A DNA stretch of 60,471 nt from an uncultured Collinsella sp. (lineage in GTDB: Bacteria > Actinomycetota > Coriobacteriia > Coriobacteriales > Coriobacteriaceae). The stretch covers positions 1 through 60,471 of the forward strand of contig CABSAN010000007.1 in assembly GCA_902475785.1 (NCBI GenBank), in the 5' to 3' direction. The notes beneath the pieces were generated by a model that was not told the origin of the DNA, searched no databases, and was given only the letters and a program-made list of their open reading frames with translations. How positions within the stretch are numbered: the first letter of the stretch is position 1; the number at the start of each line of letters is the position of its first letter. Shown piece by piece: positions 1 to 11,459 of this stretch. A program made the position numbers and the translations under genes.

Positions 1-2
1 GC

Positions 3-80
3 CTTCCCGTGGGCGGCGACTTGGAGTATGCCGACGAGCTTACGCTTGGCCGCGCTATCGAGGCCCGCCGCGCGATCTAG
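3..80 (+). CDS. C-terminal end of an unidentified protein (partial)
   Basis: An open frame enters the window at base 3 and ends at TAG 78-80, giving 25 residues that finish in EARRAI. Codon use (GGC, GAG, CGC, ATC) matches the neighbouring real genes. Too little is visible to name the family. The start lies upstream of the window. Confidence 0.55.
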   Translation, partial: LPVGGDLEYADELTLGRAIEARRAI

Positions 81-153
81 GCGGCGTCAGTCCCACGGCA
101 TGTCCCGTCGGCCTGCCGCACGGGGCACTCATAATTGGGCGCGCGTTCATACA

Positions 154-169
154 TTTGTTGTGCAACAAA
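154..169. promoter_or_regulatory. 16-bp palindrome TTTGTTG-TG-CAACAAA, possible operator
   Basis: Two 7-bp complementary arms separated by TG sit in the gap before the kinase operon. Related GTTGYGCAAC palindromes occur at 230-239, 31146-31157 and 40512-40523, all in gaps before genes. A shared DNA-binding protein is inferred and none is identified. Confidence 0.4.
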
Positions 170-230
170 CCTGCTTTTCATCCGCTTATCGCGTGGATGG
201 GTCCGTCTGCGCCTCGTATTTGCCCATTCG

Positions 231-259
231 TTGCGCAACCTTTTGGGTTCGCTGATACA
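231..259 (+). promoter_or_regulatory. Candidate promoter of the kinase/FHA operon
   Basis: TTGCGC at 231-236 and GATACA at 254-259 are 17 bp apart and lie 65 bp upstream of the first ATG of the operon. The -35 hexamer is part of the palindrome GTTGCGCAAC (230-239), so binding there would block or position RNA polymerase. Inference from hexamer similarity only. Confidence 0.4.
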
Positions 260-323
260 CTCAAATGTGAATATGAAAGAATGCGCCGCTTTTAAGCGGC
301 GTGTTTTTGTTGGAGGAGAACGC

Positions 324-1232
324 ATGCGGCCCGGGGGCACTCAGACAAAGCATGGCGCCGCGGTGCGCATGCGACGCCGGCTGGGCCTGGCGCCTCGGGC
401 GTATGTGCTGCTGTCTTGCTCGCTCGTACTGGTCATAGCCGGTGTTTCGGCTTATGGCATGACGGTGCCGTCCATGGTGCAGGCGCATGCTGCGCGCGAG
501 CTGCATATTGGGCGCAAGGCCAAAAGCGACTTGGGAACGACAACTGGATATGCGTGGGCGAGCGTGGTCGGGCGCACCGTGTTTGGCGTCGATCCCGCGG
601 ACGAGGGCGAGCAGGCGTCCAACGAGATCACGCTGGCAAACGGCAAGACCATCGTGCTCACCAACACCAAGGTCATTACGAAGCTTTCCAATAACAGCGT
701 GGCTTCTGTCGTTAACAAGGCGGAGCAGCAGAAGGAGCAGGATACGCAGCAGGCGGGTAAGCCCGGCGGCTCGGACGGGTCCGGTTCTGGCAGCGGCTCG
801 GCGGGCTCGGACGGCGGTTCCGGTTCGGGCTCCGCCTCTGGCGGTGGATCTTCGAGTGGTGGCTCGACGGACGGCGGTACCGGCGGGGACGCGGGCTCTG
901 GTGGCCTCTCGGCTGCCGAGGAAGAGAGTATCCACAGCTGGCTCGTGACCAAGTGCAATATGCTCGATGGCTATGTCGCCCGCGCCAATAGCGTGGTTTC
1001 GACCTATAACGCTACGGGCGATACCGGACCGTGCGACACCCTGGCGAATGACATGTTTGTTATCCGTGCCGAGTTCGGTCGACAAAGGTTCTCGACCAAA
1101 TCTAAGTGGTATCGGCAGTATGCCAATCTGTGGGGCTGCTATACCAACCTGTGTCAATGGGTTGGGCACTACGGCAACGACGACGTCGCGCTCAACAACT
1201 TCAACACCAATGTGGCGGCGATCGCCCTATGA
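324..1232 (+). CDS. Membrane-anchored protein with Gly/Ser-rich linker, first gene of kinase operon
   Basis: 302 residues from ATG 324, chosen because GGAGGAGAA lies just upstream; the frame is open farther upstream but no other start has a ribosome site. The N-terminus is basic, followed by one hydrophobic segment (about residues 25-46) that should act as a signal anchor. About residues 150-195 are almost entirely Gly, Ser, Asp and Thr, a flexible linker. The C-terminal 100 residues contain four cysteines (C-N-M-L, G-P-C-D, W-G-C, N-L-C) that could form disulfides outside the membrane. The stop overlaps the kinase start by four bases (ATGA), so the two are translationally coupled. No known family is recognised; a partner or extracellular sensor of the kinase is inferred from position. 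Confidence 0.8.
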   Translation: MRPGGTQTKHGAAVRMRRRLGLAPRAYVLLSCSLVLVIAGVSAYGMTVPSMVQAHAARELHIGRKAKSDLGTTTGYAWASVVGRTVFGVDPADEGEQASNEITLANGKTIVLTNTKVITKLSNNSVASVVNKAEQQKEQDTQQAGKPGGSDGSGSGSGSAGSDGGSGSGSASGGGSSSGGSTDGGTGGDAGSGGLSAAEEESIHSWLVTKCNMLDGYVARANSVVSTYNATGDTGPCDTLANDMFVIRAEFGRQRFSTKSKWYRQYANLWGCYTNLCQWVGHYGNDDVALNNFNTNVAAIAL

Positions 1233-3070
1233 CGAACGACCTCGCTTCTGCGGCAGCCCAGTCGCTCAACCGTGATCCCATGGTGGGTCTGCGCCTGGCG
1301 CGCGTCGATGGGTTTGAGCCGGCCGTCGCCCTGGGCACGGACGAGCTTCCCGCCTACCTGCGCCGTTTTACGATGCTGTTTGCCGATGACGCCACCATGC
1401 GCCGCGGCGGTATCGGCCGCGTGACGCGTGCCGTCAACGCGCAGGGCGAGGCCGTGGCGCTCAAGCAGCTCATCTTGCCAACGCGCGACGAATTTGATGA
1501 CGATGTCGCCCACGAGGCGCTGGTCACCAAGTTCAAGGCGGCGTTTCGCGAGGAATATGAATGCCATCGTGCCCTTTCGGGCCTTAAGGGCTTTCCCCGC
1601 TTGTACGGGTGGGGCGAGGTCGACGGCGTGCCCGCGATTGTCATGGAGTGGGTCGAGGGCGAGACGCTCGCTCGCCTGCGCTCGCGCCTTGCCGTGGATG
1701 ACGCTGGGCGTCTGTCGCCGCTCGTGGCGGCGCGCCTGGGTCGCGACCTGTTCGATCTGCTCTGCCGCATGAGCTTGGTAGGCGAGGGGTTTGTCCATCG
1801 CGATATCTCGCCCGCTAATATTATGGTGCGCACGGCGCGCCTGCCGCTCGACCGGCAGCTTGCCGAAGGCACCTTCGACCTGTGCTTGATCGACTTTGGC
1901 TCGTCGCTGGCGCTCGAGCCCGCCTCTGCGGTGGCCGGCACCGGCGGCAAGGCGTCGTTTACCGAGCGCTATGCCACGTTGCGCCGCGCGACGGTGGCCT
2001 ACGCCCCGCCCGAGATGCTCACCGACGATATCCCCGACCTGCGCATGCTTCGCATGTCGCCGGCGATCGATGTCTATGCGGCGGCGAGTACGGTCTACGA
2101 GCTCATCGCCGGTGTCGCGCCGTACGAAGTGGCGCCGGGTGCGTCGGGTACTTCGGGCTCGCGCAAAAAGACACGCGATATCGCCAGCCCTTATCGCCTC
2201 AAGATGGATACGCTGCCCGATTATCCCGTCGGCGCCCACGCGCCCGGCTGCGACTTGACGCAACTGCTGCGACGCGAGCCCGATGTGGCACTTGCCGCGG
2301 CCGAACAGGCTCAGCAGCTGGGGCTCGATCCAAATTCCGAGGACCTGCGCGATGCGCTGGCGTTTGTCGACGCTCAGCTGTTCGATGTGGTGATGGCCTG
2401 TCTGTCCTGCCATCAGGAAGATCGTCCCGAGCCGGCTGCGGTGGAGGCGGCACTCTCGGCATTTTGTGACCACTATGCGCAAAATGTCGCCCGCTCGCTT
2501 CGCGCCGAGCCGCTCATGCCGTGCCCGATGGAGGTATCGGGCCGGGCGATGCGACGTATGGCGATGATTGCATCGACGGCGGTATGCGGCGTGCTTTGGG
2601 CTGTGGTCGTTGTATCGGCGGCACTGTTGACGTCGGGTGCCCATGTGACGCTCGTCGTGGGGCCGCTTATGTGGTCCGGGAAGCTGCCGGCCATTATCGC
2701 CGCGCTGGCGTTGACGCTGCCGGGCATGGTGGGCATCGCCGCCGGGACCTTGGCGCGCGACCGCCGTGCGGGATTCCTGCAGGGCGTGTTGGCCCTTTCC
2801 GCCTGCGAGGTTCCGGCTCTGGCCGCACTCGCATGTGCCGTGTTTTCCCAACATGCCGTGGCGGGTGGCCTGGTGGCCGCCATAATCGCAACCTATGCGC
2901 TCACGTGGTTTTTGCTAGCGATGGGGTTTGCCTTTGAGCTTCCCGTCGTGTCAGCACGACGTGCGAAAATTCCCATGGCGACGCCGCTTGCCGGCGGAGC
3001 CGCGGCTGCCCGCGCCTTTGGCGGGCCGGCCGAAGTATCCGACACTATCTCTGCGACCAAGGAGGGATAA
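1229..3070 (+). CDS. Membrane-bound Ser/Thr protein kinase (Hanks type)
   Basis: 613 residues. The kinase domain covers roughly residues 50-440. A degenerate Gly loop (RRGGIGRV, near 58-65) precedes the ATP lysine in VALKQL (K79). The catalytic loop is VHRDISPANIMV (D192, N197), the metal-binding motif is IDFG (D222), and YAPPEML stands in for APE. Asn rather than Lys is two positions after the catalytic Asp (D-I-S-P-A-N), as in some bacterial kinases that lack DxKPxN. After the domain come about four hydrophobic segments (about 440-590), so the kinase domain is probably cytoplasmic and tethered by its C-terminus. The start ATG overlaps the previous stop, which rules out the longer upstream frame. 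It lies directly before an FHA gene, whose domain binds phosphothreonine, so that protein is the likely reader or substrate. No PP2C phosphatase is visible. Confidence 0.88.
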   Translation: MTNDLASAAAQSLNRDPMVGLRLARVDGFEPAVALGTDELPAYLRRFTMLFADDATMRRGGIGRVTRAVNAQGEAVALKQLILPTRDEFDDDVAHEALVTKFKAAFREEYECHRALSGLKGFPRLYGWGEVDGVPAIVMEWVEGETLARLRSRLAVDDAGRLSPLVAARLGRDLFDLLCRMSLVGEGFVHRDISPANIMVRTARLPLDRQLAEGTFDLCLIDFGSSLALEPASAVAGTGGKASFTERYATLRRATVAYAPPEMLTDDIPDLRMLRMSPAIDVYAAASTVYELIAGVAPYEVAPGASGTSGSRKKTRDIASPYRLKMDTLPDYPVGAHAPGCDLTQLLRREPDVALAAAEQAQQLGLDPNSEDLRDALAFVDAQLFDVVMACLSCHQEDRPEPAAVEAALSAFCDHYAQNVARSLRAEPLMPCPMEVSGRAMRRMAMIASTAVCGVLWAVVVVSAALLTSGAHVTLVVGPLMWSGKLPAIIAALALTLPGMVGIAAGTLARDRRAGFLQGVLALSACEVPALAALACAVFSQHAVAGGLVAAIIATYALTWFLLAMGFAFELPVVSARRAKIPMATPLAGGAAAARAFGGPAEVSDTISATKEG

Positions 3071-3073
3071 GCC

Positions 3074-4012
3074 ATGGCTTCTCAAGCTGAGCTCACCCCG
3101 TGCGGGGCAATGTTTGACATCTTTAAGCGCGCAGCGCACCTGAGCCATATCGAACTGTGCGGCCTGGTGCTCTCGAGCCGCCCGCTTGCCGATGGCCGTA
3201 GCCCTCAGAGCCGTGCCGCCGATCGCTCCTGGGTTTCGCGCTTTATCGTGCGCGCGCCGGTCGGCACGCTGCAGGAACGTTATTTTGCCGATTACGGCAC
3301 CTCTGCCGCGCGCATTATGTCGCAGCTGGCCCTGCGCCGCCGCAATCCCATGGACGCCGCGGCCGTGACCAATATGGTGTGCGGCCCCGCTGGCGAGCCT
3401 ATGGTGCGGGCACTCGAGGAATGCCATCAGGACACGAATCTCTATCGCAATGCGCTCGAGCGCCTGTCGCAGGCGGCTGAGCTCATGCCCGCCGAGCGCG
3501 CCGAGGCCATCTTGGTGCTGTTTGTCGCCGTGGGTTGCTCGGCAGATGTCCGCTCGTCGGTGACCTATGCCATCGACTACGCTCATGCGACCTGTGGCGG
3601 CGCCACGTCGACGCCGCGCTCGCTGAGCACATCTTCGGTTACGGGCGAGCACGAGGCTTCGCCGGCGCATCCGCTGGGACTGCTGCGCGTGCAAAACGGC
3701 TACGTGGTGAGCGCCCCGCGCTGGATTCAGCCGAGTGAGGAAGGCGTCGAGATCGGCGCGCTGGCAACGGGGGAGGGCGACATCACTGACGTCGGCGACG
3801 ACGTCTCGGCCCGCCATGCCCATATCTGGTGCGACGATTCTGGCACATGGTTTGTCGAGGACCTGTCGTCCACGAACGGCACCGTGGTGGTAAACGGGGC
3901 CACGAGTGTGTGTGTTCAAGTAGAGCCCGGTCGCTCCGCCCAGCTCAACCCCGGCGACGAGCTCAAACTCGGCGAATCCACCACCTACGCCATCCTCCTC
4001 GGCGCCCTCTAG
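3074..4012 (+). CDS. FHA-domain protein, third gene of kinase operon
   Basis: 312 residues. AAGGAGG overlaps the kinase stop region and supports ATG 3074, three bases after the kinase stop. Residues 1-195 are helical and unassigned. Residues about 220-312 form a forkhead-associated domain: the recognisable motifs are SARHAHI, VEDLSSTNGTVVVNG and a final GDELKLG, which match the conserved Ser, His, Asn and Gly of the fold. FHA domains bind phosphothreonine, so the neighbouring kinase probably creates the ligand. The TAG stop overlaps the first arm of a palindromic repeat (4012-4044). Confidence 0.88.
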   Translation: MASQAELTPCGAMFDIFKRAAHLSHIELCGLVLSSRPLADGRSPQSRAADRSWVSRFIVRAPVGTLQERYFADYGTSAARIMSQLALRRRNPMDAAAVTNMVCGPAGEPMVRALEECHQDTNLYRNALERLSQAAELMPAERAEAILVLFVAVGCSADVRSSVTYAIDYAHATCGGATSTPRSLSTSSVTGEHEASPAHPLGLLRVQNGYVVSAPRWIQPSEEGVEIGALATGEGDITDVGDDVSARHAHIWCDDSGTWFVEDLSSTNGTVVVNGATSVCVQVEPGRSAQLNPGDELKLGESTTYAILLGAL

Positions 4013-4060
4013 CCGGCAGTTAGGGACGTTCCTTTCCTGCCGGCACTTGGGGACACTCCT
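4012..4060. repeat. GGGGAC-type palindromic repeat at the FHA stop codon
   Basis: Arms GCCGGCAG (4012-4019) and CTGCCGGC (4037-4044) enclose GGGACGTTCCTTT. The same inner sequence recurs at 17061-17075 and 51905-51919. The first base of the arm is the last base of the FHA stop codon. Confidence 0.7.
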
Positions 4061-4463
4061 TGGCGTGCCAGAGCCAGTCGCCCGGGGATAGAGAGGCCAT
4101 CTCGCCCCTTGGCGGTCACCCGGGGTAAACCTTTACCGCCCGCCTATATTTGCCGAAATTACACTTGACGGCGGGGTACAATAAACCCGCATGCGGATTT
4201 CCGTTGCGGGCGCTTCCCATCGCCGGGGCGTGCCCGGGAGCATCCGGCATGCGGTCTTTGCGGCGCTCGGTCATGTGCAAGACGGGTAGCTGGGCTTGTG
4301 GAGCGCGTGCAGCCCTCCTCGCCTCGGCATGCCTTCTCTCCACGCCATGTACCTGCTGCTGAGTCCGCCTGCCAGATGATTGGAAGCAACAACGAAAATC
4401 CCATCACGCCAACATCCCGGCGATCGCCGGGGCCTGTATACCTATATGAGAGGAGAGGGGTAT
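4061..4463 (+). other. Long leader before the pyruvate:ferredoxin oxidoreductase gene
   Basis: 400 bases with no convincing gene. It contains GGTAAA-CC-TTTACC (4124-4137), a small perfect palindrome, and a very GC-rich stretch (4190-4340) that could fold extensively. No known riboswitch or small RNA motif was recognised; signal recognition particle RNA and tmRNA hallmarks were looked for and not found. Confidence 0.4.
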
Positions 4464-8003
<3,540 letters not shown>

Positions 8004-8013
8004 GTCTCCCACC

Positions 8014-8138
8014 GCAGGATCTGAGGGCTGACCTTCGCGGACGTCCTCGGACATGAAAGAACCCCCGCTGCGCACTACGTGCGGCGGGGGTTCTTTCATC
8101 CTGCGGAGTGTCCGCGAAGGTCAGCCCTCAGATCCTGC
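8014..8138. repeat. 125-bp nested inverted repeat with internal terminator hairpin
   Basis: Outer arms of 29 bp are perfectly complementary (8014-8042 and 8110-8138). Inside is a second hairpin with 16-bp perfect arms (8053-8068 and 8084-8099) extended by CGCAC/GTGCG. The inner hairpin can end transcription of the upstream gene. The outer stem is far longer than a terminator needs. Confidence 0.9.
8053..8099 (+). terminator. Terminator-like hairpin after pyruvate:ferredoxin oxidoreductase
   Basis: ATGAAAGAACCCCCGC pairs with GCGGGGGTTCTTTCAT. It lies 50 bases after the stop codon. There is no long T run after the stem. Confidence 0.6.
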
Positions 8139-8350
8139 TACGACTACGTCCTCGGATTGTGGGGCTGAATGAAGGACGTAGCTGGTCGGGTATTCCGTCC
8201 CCTTCGCTGTTTCGCGGCTTTGCCGCGAAACCTCGCGCCACTTTGGGTATAGAGGGGAGACCTGGCAACAAACAACGCATTATCGGAGTTGTTTTCCCAG
8301 TTCAAAAGCCTAGCAATGATCTTGCGGGGTGGCATTAAAACTCCTACATG

Positions 8351-8436
8351 ACAAAAATTGGCAGATAGGATTGCCCCTAAAAGTACAAAAATTGGCAGAT
8401 AGAAATGACCCAAATCATACAAAAATTGGCAGATAG
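8351..8436. repeat. Three 18-bp direct repeats with exact 34-bp period
   Basis: ACAAAAATTGGCAGATAG occurs without change at 8351-8368, 8385-8402 and 8419-8436. The 16-bp spacers are partly alike (ATTGCCCCTAAAAGT and AATGACCCAAATCAT share TG-CCC-AA), so the real unit may be 34 bp with a variable part. The tract is AT-rich in a GC-rich genome. Confidence 0.9.
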
Positions 8437-8486
8437 CAAAGACTCGTTTAGGTTTCAAAGCCATCGAGCCGTCGCGGTGCATAGCA

Positions 8487-8525
8487 AAAAGGCTGGGACG
8501 CTGTTGCTTGCGTCTCCAGCCTTTT
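8487..8525 (-). terminator. Terminator of the two-gene minus-strand operon
   Basis: AAAAGGCTGG pairs with CCAGCCTTTT; on the - strand the stem is followed by T residues. It is 52 bases beyond the stop codon at 8578. Confidence 0.8.
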
Positions 8526-8577
8526 GATTACTACTTTGGGCCCCTTGATGGGACGTTGTTGGTGCTACTAGTCCGGT

Positions 8578-9102
8578 TTACCTTGTCTCGCCGATTTCGG
8601 TGCGTAGGCGGTAGCCGTGGACTAGGTCGCTGATGGCCGGCCAGGGAATCTGGCGATCGACCCAGAACTGCAGCTGTACCAGGTAACGCTCGGTGGCGCG
8701 GGTGAGGGCGGCAAACTGCTTATGGGTCTCGACCTGGGTGTAGAGATCGCGGCTGTGCGCGAGGATGGCGGTCGTATCGTCCATCTTGCCGGTGACGTCG
8801 AAGGCGCCCGAGAACCAATCGCACAGGCGCGCAGCGCTGTTGTTGAGGGTGGCCAAGTCGGCAGTGTCGCCGTTAGCGTTCTCGGCTGCCTGGGCGCGCA
8901 GGAGCGAAAGGGCGTCGGCGGCGTTCATGCAGTACCCGACGGTAAAGTTCCATACTGCGAACTCGCGGCCGGTGTCGAGCTTGCGGCGACGCATATAGTC
9001 GATATCGCGCGGCTCCTCGAGCATCATTTGGTCGGCAAGGGATTCAAGCGAAGTGGCGTAATCTGCAAGGTCGAGTGCAAGCAGGGTGTCGATATTCATC
9101 AT
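8578..9102 (-). CDS. Hypothetical helical protein, second gene of a two-gene operon
   Basis: 174 residues. Start ATG at 9102 follows GGAGG with seven bases between; a second ATG immediately after (9099) is also possible. The longer frame running upstream overlaps the previous gene and is not used. The sequence is rich in Ala, Leu, Asp and Arg with no membrane segment or signal peptide, and is probably a soluble all-helical protein. It begins two bases after the stop of the cyclophilin-like gene, so the two are co-transcribed. Family not recognised. Confidence 0.8.
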   Translation of the reverse strand: MMNIDTLLALDLADYATSLESLADQMMLEEPRDIDYMRRRKLDTGREFAVWNFTVGYCMNAADALSLLRAQAAENANGDTADLATLNNSAARLCDWFSGAFDVTGKMDDTTAILAHSRDLYTQVETHKQFAALTRATERYLVQLQFWVDRQIPWPAISDLVHGYRLRTEIGETR

Positions 9103-9104
9103 CT

Positions 9105-9521
9105 TTAGGCCTCCGCTTCGATCTCGACGACTTCGTTTTTGATGTACATGCCCTGATTGTCCCAAATGTTGCGGCAGGCGGTGGCAAAGCGCTCGCGGTC
9201 GGCCTCGCAGATGCAGGCAAACATGTTGCAGGTACCAAAGGGCTCGCAAATATCAAAGAAGATGCAGATCGAAGACCAGCCACCGTACCAGCTCACCGCA
9301 CCCGCTGGCTCGTTAAAGACAGGATTCTCGATGTGCTCGTAGTTGGCGATGGGGCCCGATACGGGATAGGTCACCTCGGCATCGCAGATCTTTGCCGAGA
9401 AGATGCGCGACTCGACCGGACAGGACGATTCGAACAGTCTGCATGCTTCGGGCGCTTTGTCCCAGGGCATGTCGGCGAGAAACGTCTCACCATTCAGCGT
9501 GATCTTGAGCATTTTTGTCAT
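9105..9521 (-). CDS. Cyclophilin-like fold small protein
   Basis: 138 residues. GAGGAGG eight bases before ATG 9521 supports the start. The opening KITLNGETFLADM, the central VSGPIANYEHIENPVF and the aromatic WYGGW segment resemble small bacterial proteins of the cyclophilin-like superfamily (DUF3830-like); this is recognition by pattern and not by search. No signal peptide. Several cysteines (C in SSCPVES, KICDAE, CNMFACICEAD) could bind metal. Function unknown. The downstream gene follows with a two-base gap. Confidence 0.7.
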   Translation of the reverse strand: MTKMLKITLNGETFLADMPWDKAPEACRLFESSCPVESRIFSAKICDAEVTYPVSGPIANYEHIENPVFNEPAGAVSWYGGWSSICIFFDICEPFGTCNMFACICEADRERFATACRNIWDNQGMYIKNEVVEIEAEA

Positions 9522-10124
9522 AGTAAGGACCTCCTCAATCCGTCGCTCAAGGGGTTCGCTGGCGGATAAAGGAGAAGACAGCTACGGGGTCGCCGAACCC
9601 AAACTTCACGACAGATGCCTGTCGCCCCAGCCCGTGCTGTACTCGGCTAAAGTATCACGCCTTGGGAGCCGAAGCAATATCTCTGTTTAGAGTTTTTGGA
9701 CGCTTGGGCACAACGCAGCTTGCTCACAGACGTTTGCAGCAGGGCGAAGCACGATTGGTTATTCCTTATGTTGGATGAAAAGCTCCATGTTTTTGCAGGG
9801 GTGCATACTCGTATTACAAGTGCATAGAATCTCGTATAGTGCGAGTAAGATATTGCGCTGTCCGTTTTGTGTTTAGCAGAGATGTAGTTTGCATAATCCG
9901 ACATAATCCTCGCTGCATTTAAATAAAGTTGCACGTAAATGGCGTAGATATGTCTGAGCTGGGGTTCTGTACGCTGAGCGGATAAAAACGACCGTTCACC
10001 GTTCCGCTATTTTCAAAATGAATAAAATGAGCGATAAAGAGAATATAAACCTTAATAAACTCGCGTATCGCACGGACGCGGGTTATTAATGGGTTGTAGG
10101 CCTTTTACAGAAAGGATTCCAGCA
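9522..10124. other. 600-bp AT-rich intergenic region between divergent genes
   Basis: No convincing gene. From about 9690 to 10090 the base composition is clearly more AT-rich than the rest of the window. CTCGTATAGTGCGAG (9832-9846) can form a small hairpin, and TTACAA (9816) with TATAGT (9837) could be a weak promoter for the carbamate kinase gene. The region must hold the promoters of both flanking operons. Confidence 0.4.
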
Positions 10125-11087
10125 ATGTCTAAGCCTCTTGGTAAGCCCGATCGTATTGTCGTCGCCCTTGGCGGCAACGCCCTCGGCAACAACCCCGTCG
10201 AGCAGATCGAGGCCGTGAGCAACACCGCCCACGCCCTCCTCGGCCTCATCGAGCAGGGTAACGAGATCATCATCACCCACGGCAACGGCCCGCAGGTCGG
10301 CATGATCCAGAACGCCTTCGCCGCCGCCCACGACGCCATCGGCACCCCTGAGATGCCGCTGCCCGAGTGCGGCGCCATGTCCCAGGGCTACATTGGCTAT
10401 CACCTGCAGCAGGGCATCGGCCGCGAGATGCACAAGCGCTATAAGCGTTGGCACGCCGCCTCCGTCGTCACCCAGATCGAGTGCGACCCCGACGATCCCG
10501 CGTTCAAGAACCCGACCAAGCCGATCGGCCCCTTCTACACCGAGGAGCAGGCCAAGGAGTTCATGGCCGAGGATCCCTCCAAGGTCTTCGTCGAGGATTC
10601 CGGCCGCGGCTGGCGTCGCGTCGTCGCCTCCCCCGATCCCAAGAAGATCGTCGAGGCTGATTCCATCCTCAACCTGCTCGACAACGAGTTCATCGTCATC
10701 GCCTGCGGTGGCGGCGGCATCCCCGTCGTCCGCGACTACGAGAACAAGGGCTGCTACAAGGGCGTTCCCGCCGTCATCGACAAGGACCTGGGCGGCGAGC
10801 TGCTGGCCGAGGACTGCGACGCCGACGTCCTGTTCCTGCTGACCGCCGTCGAGCACGTCGCCATCAACTTCGGCAAGCCCAACCAGGAGGAGCTCGAGGA
10901 CATCACCGCCGACGAGGCCGAGCGCCTGGCCGACGAGGGCCAGTTCGGCAAGGGTTCCATGGAGCCCAAGGTCCGTGCTGCCATCAAGTTCGCCCGTTCC
11001 CGCAAGGGCCGCACCTGCATCATCGGCGCCCTGGACAAGGCCGCCGAGACCATGGCCGGCCTCTCCGGCACCCGCATCCACGAGTAG
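10125..11087 (+). CDS. arcC: Carbamate kinase
   Basis: 320 residues, typical length. It catalyses the reversible transfer of phosphate from carbamoyl phosphate to ADP, giving ATP, ammonia and CO2, usually the last step of arginine deiminase or purine/agmatine breakdown. Amino-acid kinase signatures are seen: VVALGGNALGNN at the start, ITHGNGPQVG, VACGGGGIPVV-type motif (IACGGGGIPVV) and VIDKDLGGELLAEDCDADV. AAAGGA before ATG 10125 supports the start; the frame extends 12 codons upstream. No arginine deiminase or ornithine carbamoyltransferase gene is nearby, so the source of carbamoyl phosphate must be encoded elsewhere. The codon bias is extreme (C-ending), suggesting high expression. Confidence 0.96.
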   Translation: MSKPLGKPDRIVVALGGNALGNNPVEQIEAVSNTAHALLGLIEQGNEIIITHGNGPQVGMIQNAFAAAHDAIGTPEMPLPECGAMSQGYIGYHLQQGIGREMHKRYKRWHAASVVTQIECDPDDPAFKNPTKPIGPFYTEEQAKEFMAEDPSKVFVEDSGRGWRRVVASPDPKKIVEADSILNLLDNEFIVIACGGGGIPVVRDYENKGCYKGVPAVIDKDLGGELLAEDCDADVLFLLTAVEHVAINFGKPNQEELEDITADEAERLADEGQFGKGSMEPKVRAAIKFARSRKGRTCIIGALDKAAETMAGLSGTRIHE

Positions 11088-11153
11088 TCTCTACTCTGTT
11101 GCCTCTCTCGTGGGCGCCAGGCAAGACGCCCACAAACTAGCCTCTCTTCATGA

Positions 11154-11185
11154 GCCCCGCAGTCCGCTCCGACTGCGGGGCTTTT
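11154..11185 (+). terminator. Intrinsic terminator of arcC
   Basis: GCCCCGCAGTC and GACTGCGGGGC form an 11-bp perfect stem followed by TTTT, 67 bases after the stop. Confidence 0.9.
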
Positions 11186-11211
11186 GCTATTCACCTAGTC
11201 CCCGATGGGTG

Positions 11212-11296
11212 AGTAGTCATTGGGGACGTTCTTAAACGACTAGTCAAACAAGAACGTCCTCAATGACTACTAATTTAAATCTGTCCCCAATGACTG
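11212..11296. repeat. GGGGAC-type inverted repeat with 22-bp arms
   Basis: Arms 11212-11233 and 11250-11271 match at 21 of 22 positions as inverted copies, around a 16-base loop. Both contain AGTAGTCATTG next to GGACGTTCTT. A further partial unit, CTGTCCCCAATGACT, follows to 11296. Related copies lie at 17350-17415 and 51935-52031. Confidence 0.85.
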
Positions 11297-11459
11297 CGGA
11301 AAGCGCATCTCACACCGACGCATTGCTTTCGGGCCCTCTCCCCAGGCTCTCCATAGCTCAGCTGGACTCCCCGCAACCTGTTCCGAGTTGGCGGAACGAG
11401 CGCGACGTGGAGTGTCATTCTTTACCGCGTTAGACTAGACGCAGGGAAAGGAGGAGGAC

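Noticed and set aside
135..323. N-terminal extension of the first membrane protein
   Set aside because: No ribosome site, and it would cover the predicted promoter and operator palindromes.
4190..4340. Signal recognition particle RNA or tmRNA in the leader
   Set aside because: The conserved loop sequences of these RNAs were not found.
8351..8436. CRISPR array
   Set aside because: Only three repeats of 18 bases with 16-base partly conserved spacers and no cas gene in view; both lengths are too short.
8144..8482. 112-residue open frame across the tandem repeats on the - strand
   Set aside because: Its repetitive sequence simply reflects the 34-bp repeat, which happens not to contain stops; no ribosome site.
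9647..9934. 95-residue open frame on the - strand in the arcC gap
   Set aside because: Codon use is unlike the neighbours, no ribosome site is seen and the region is AT-rich intergenic sequence.
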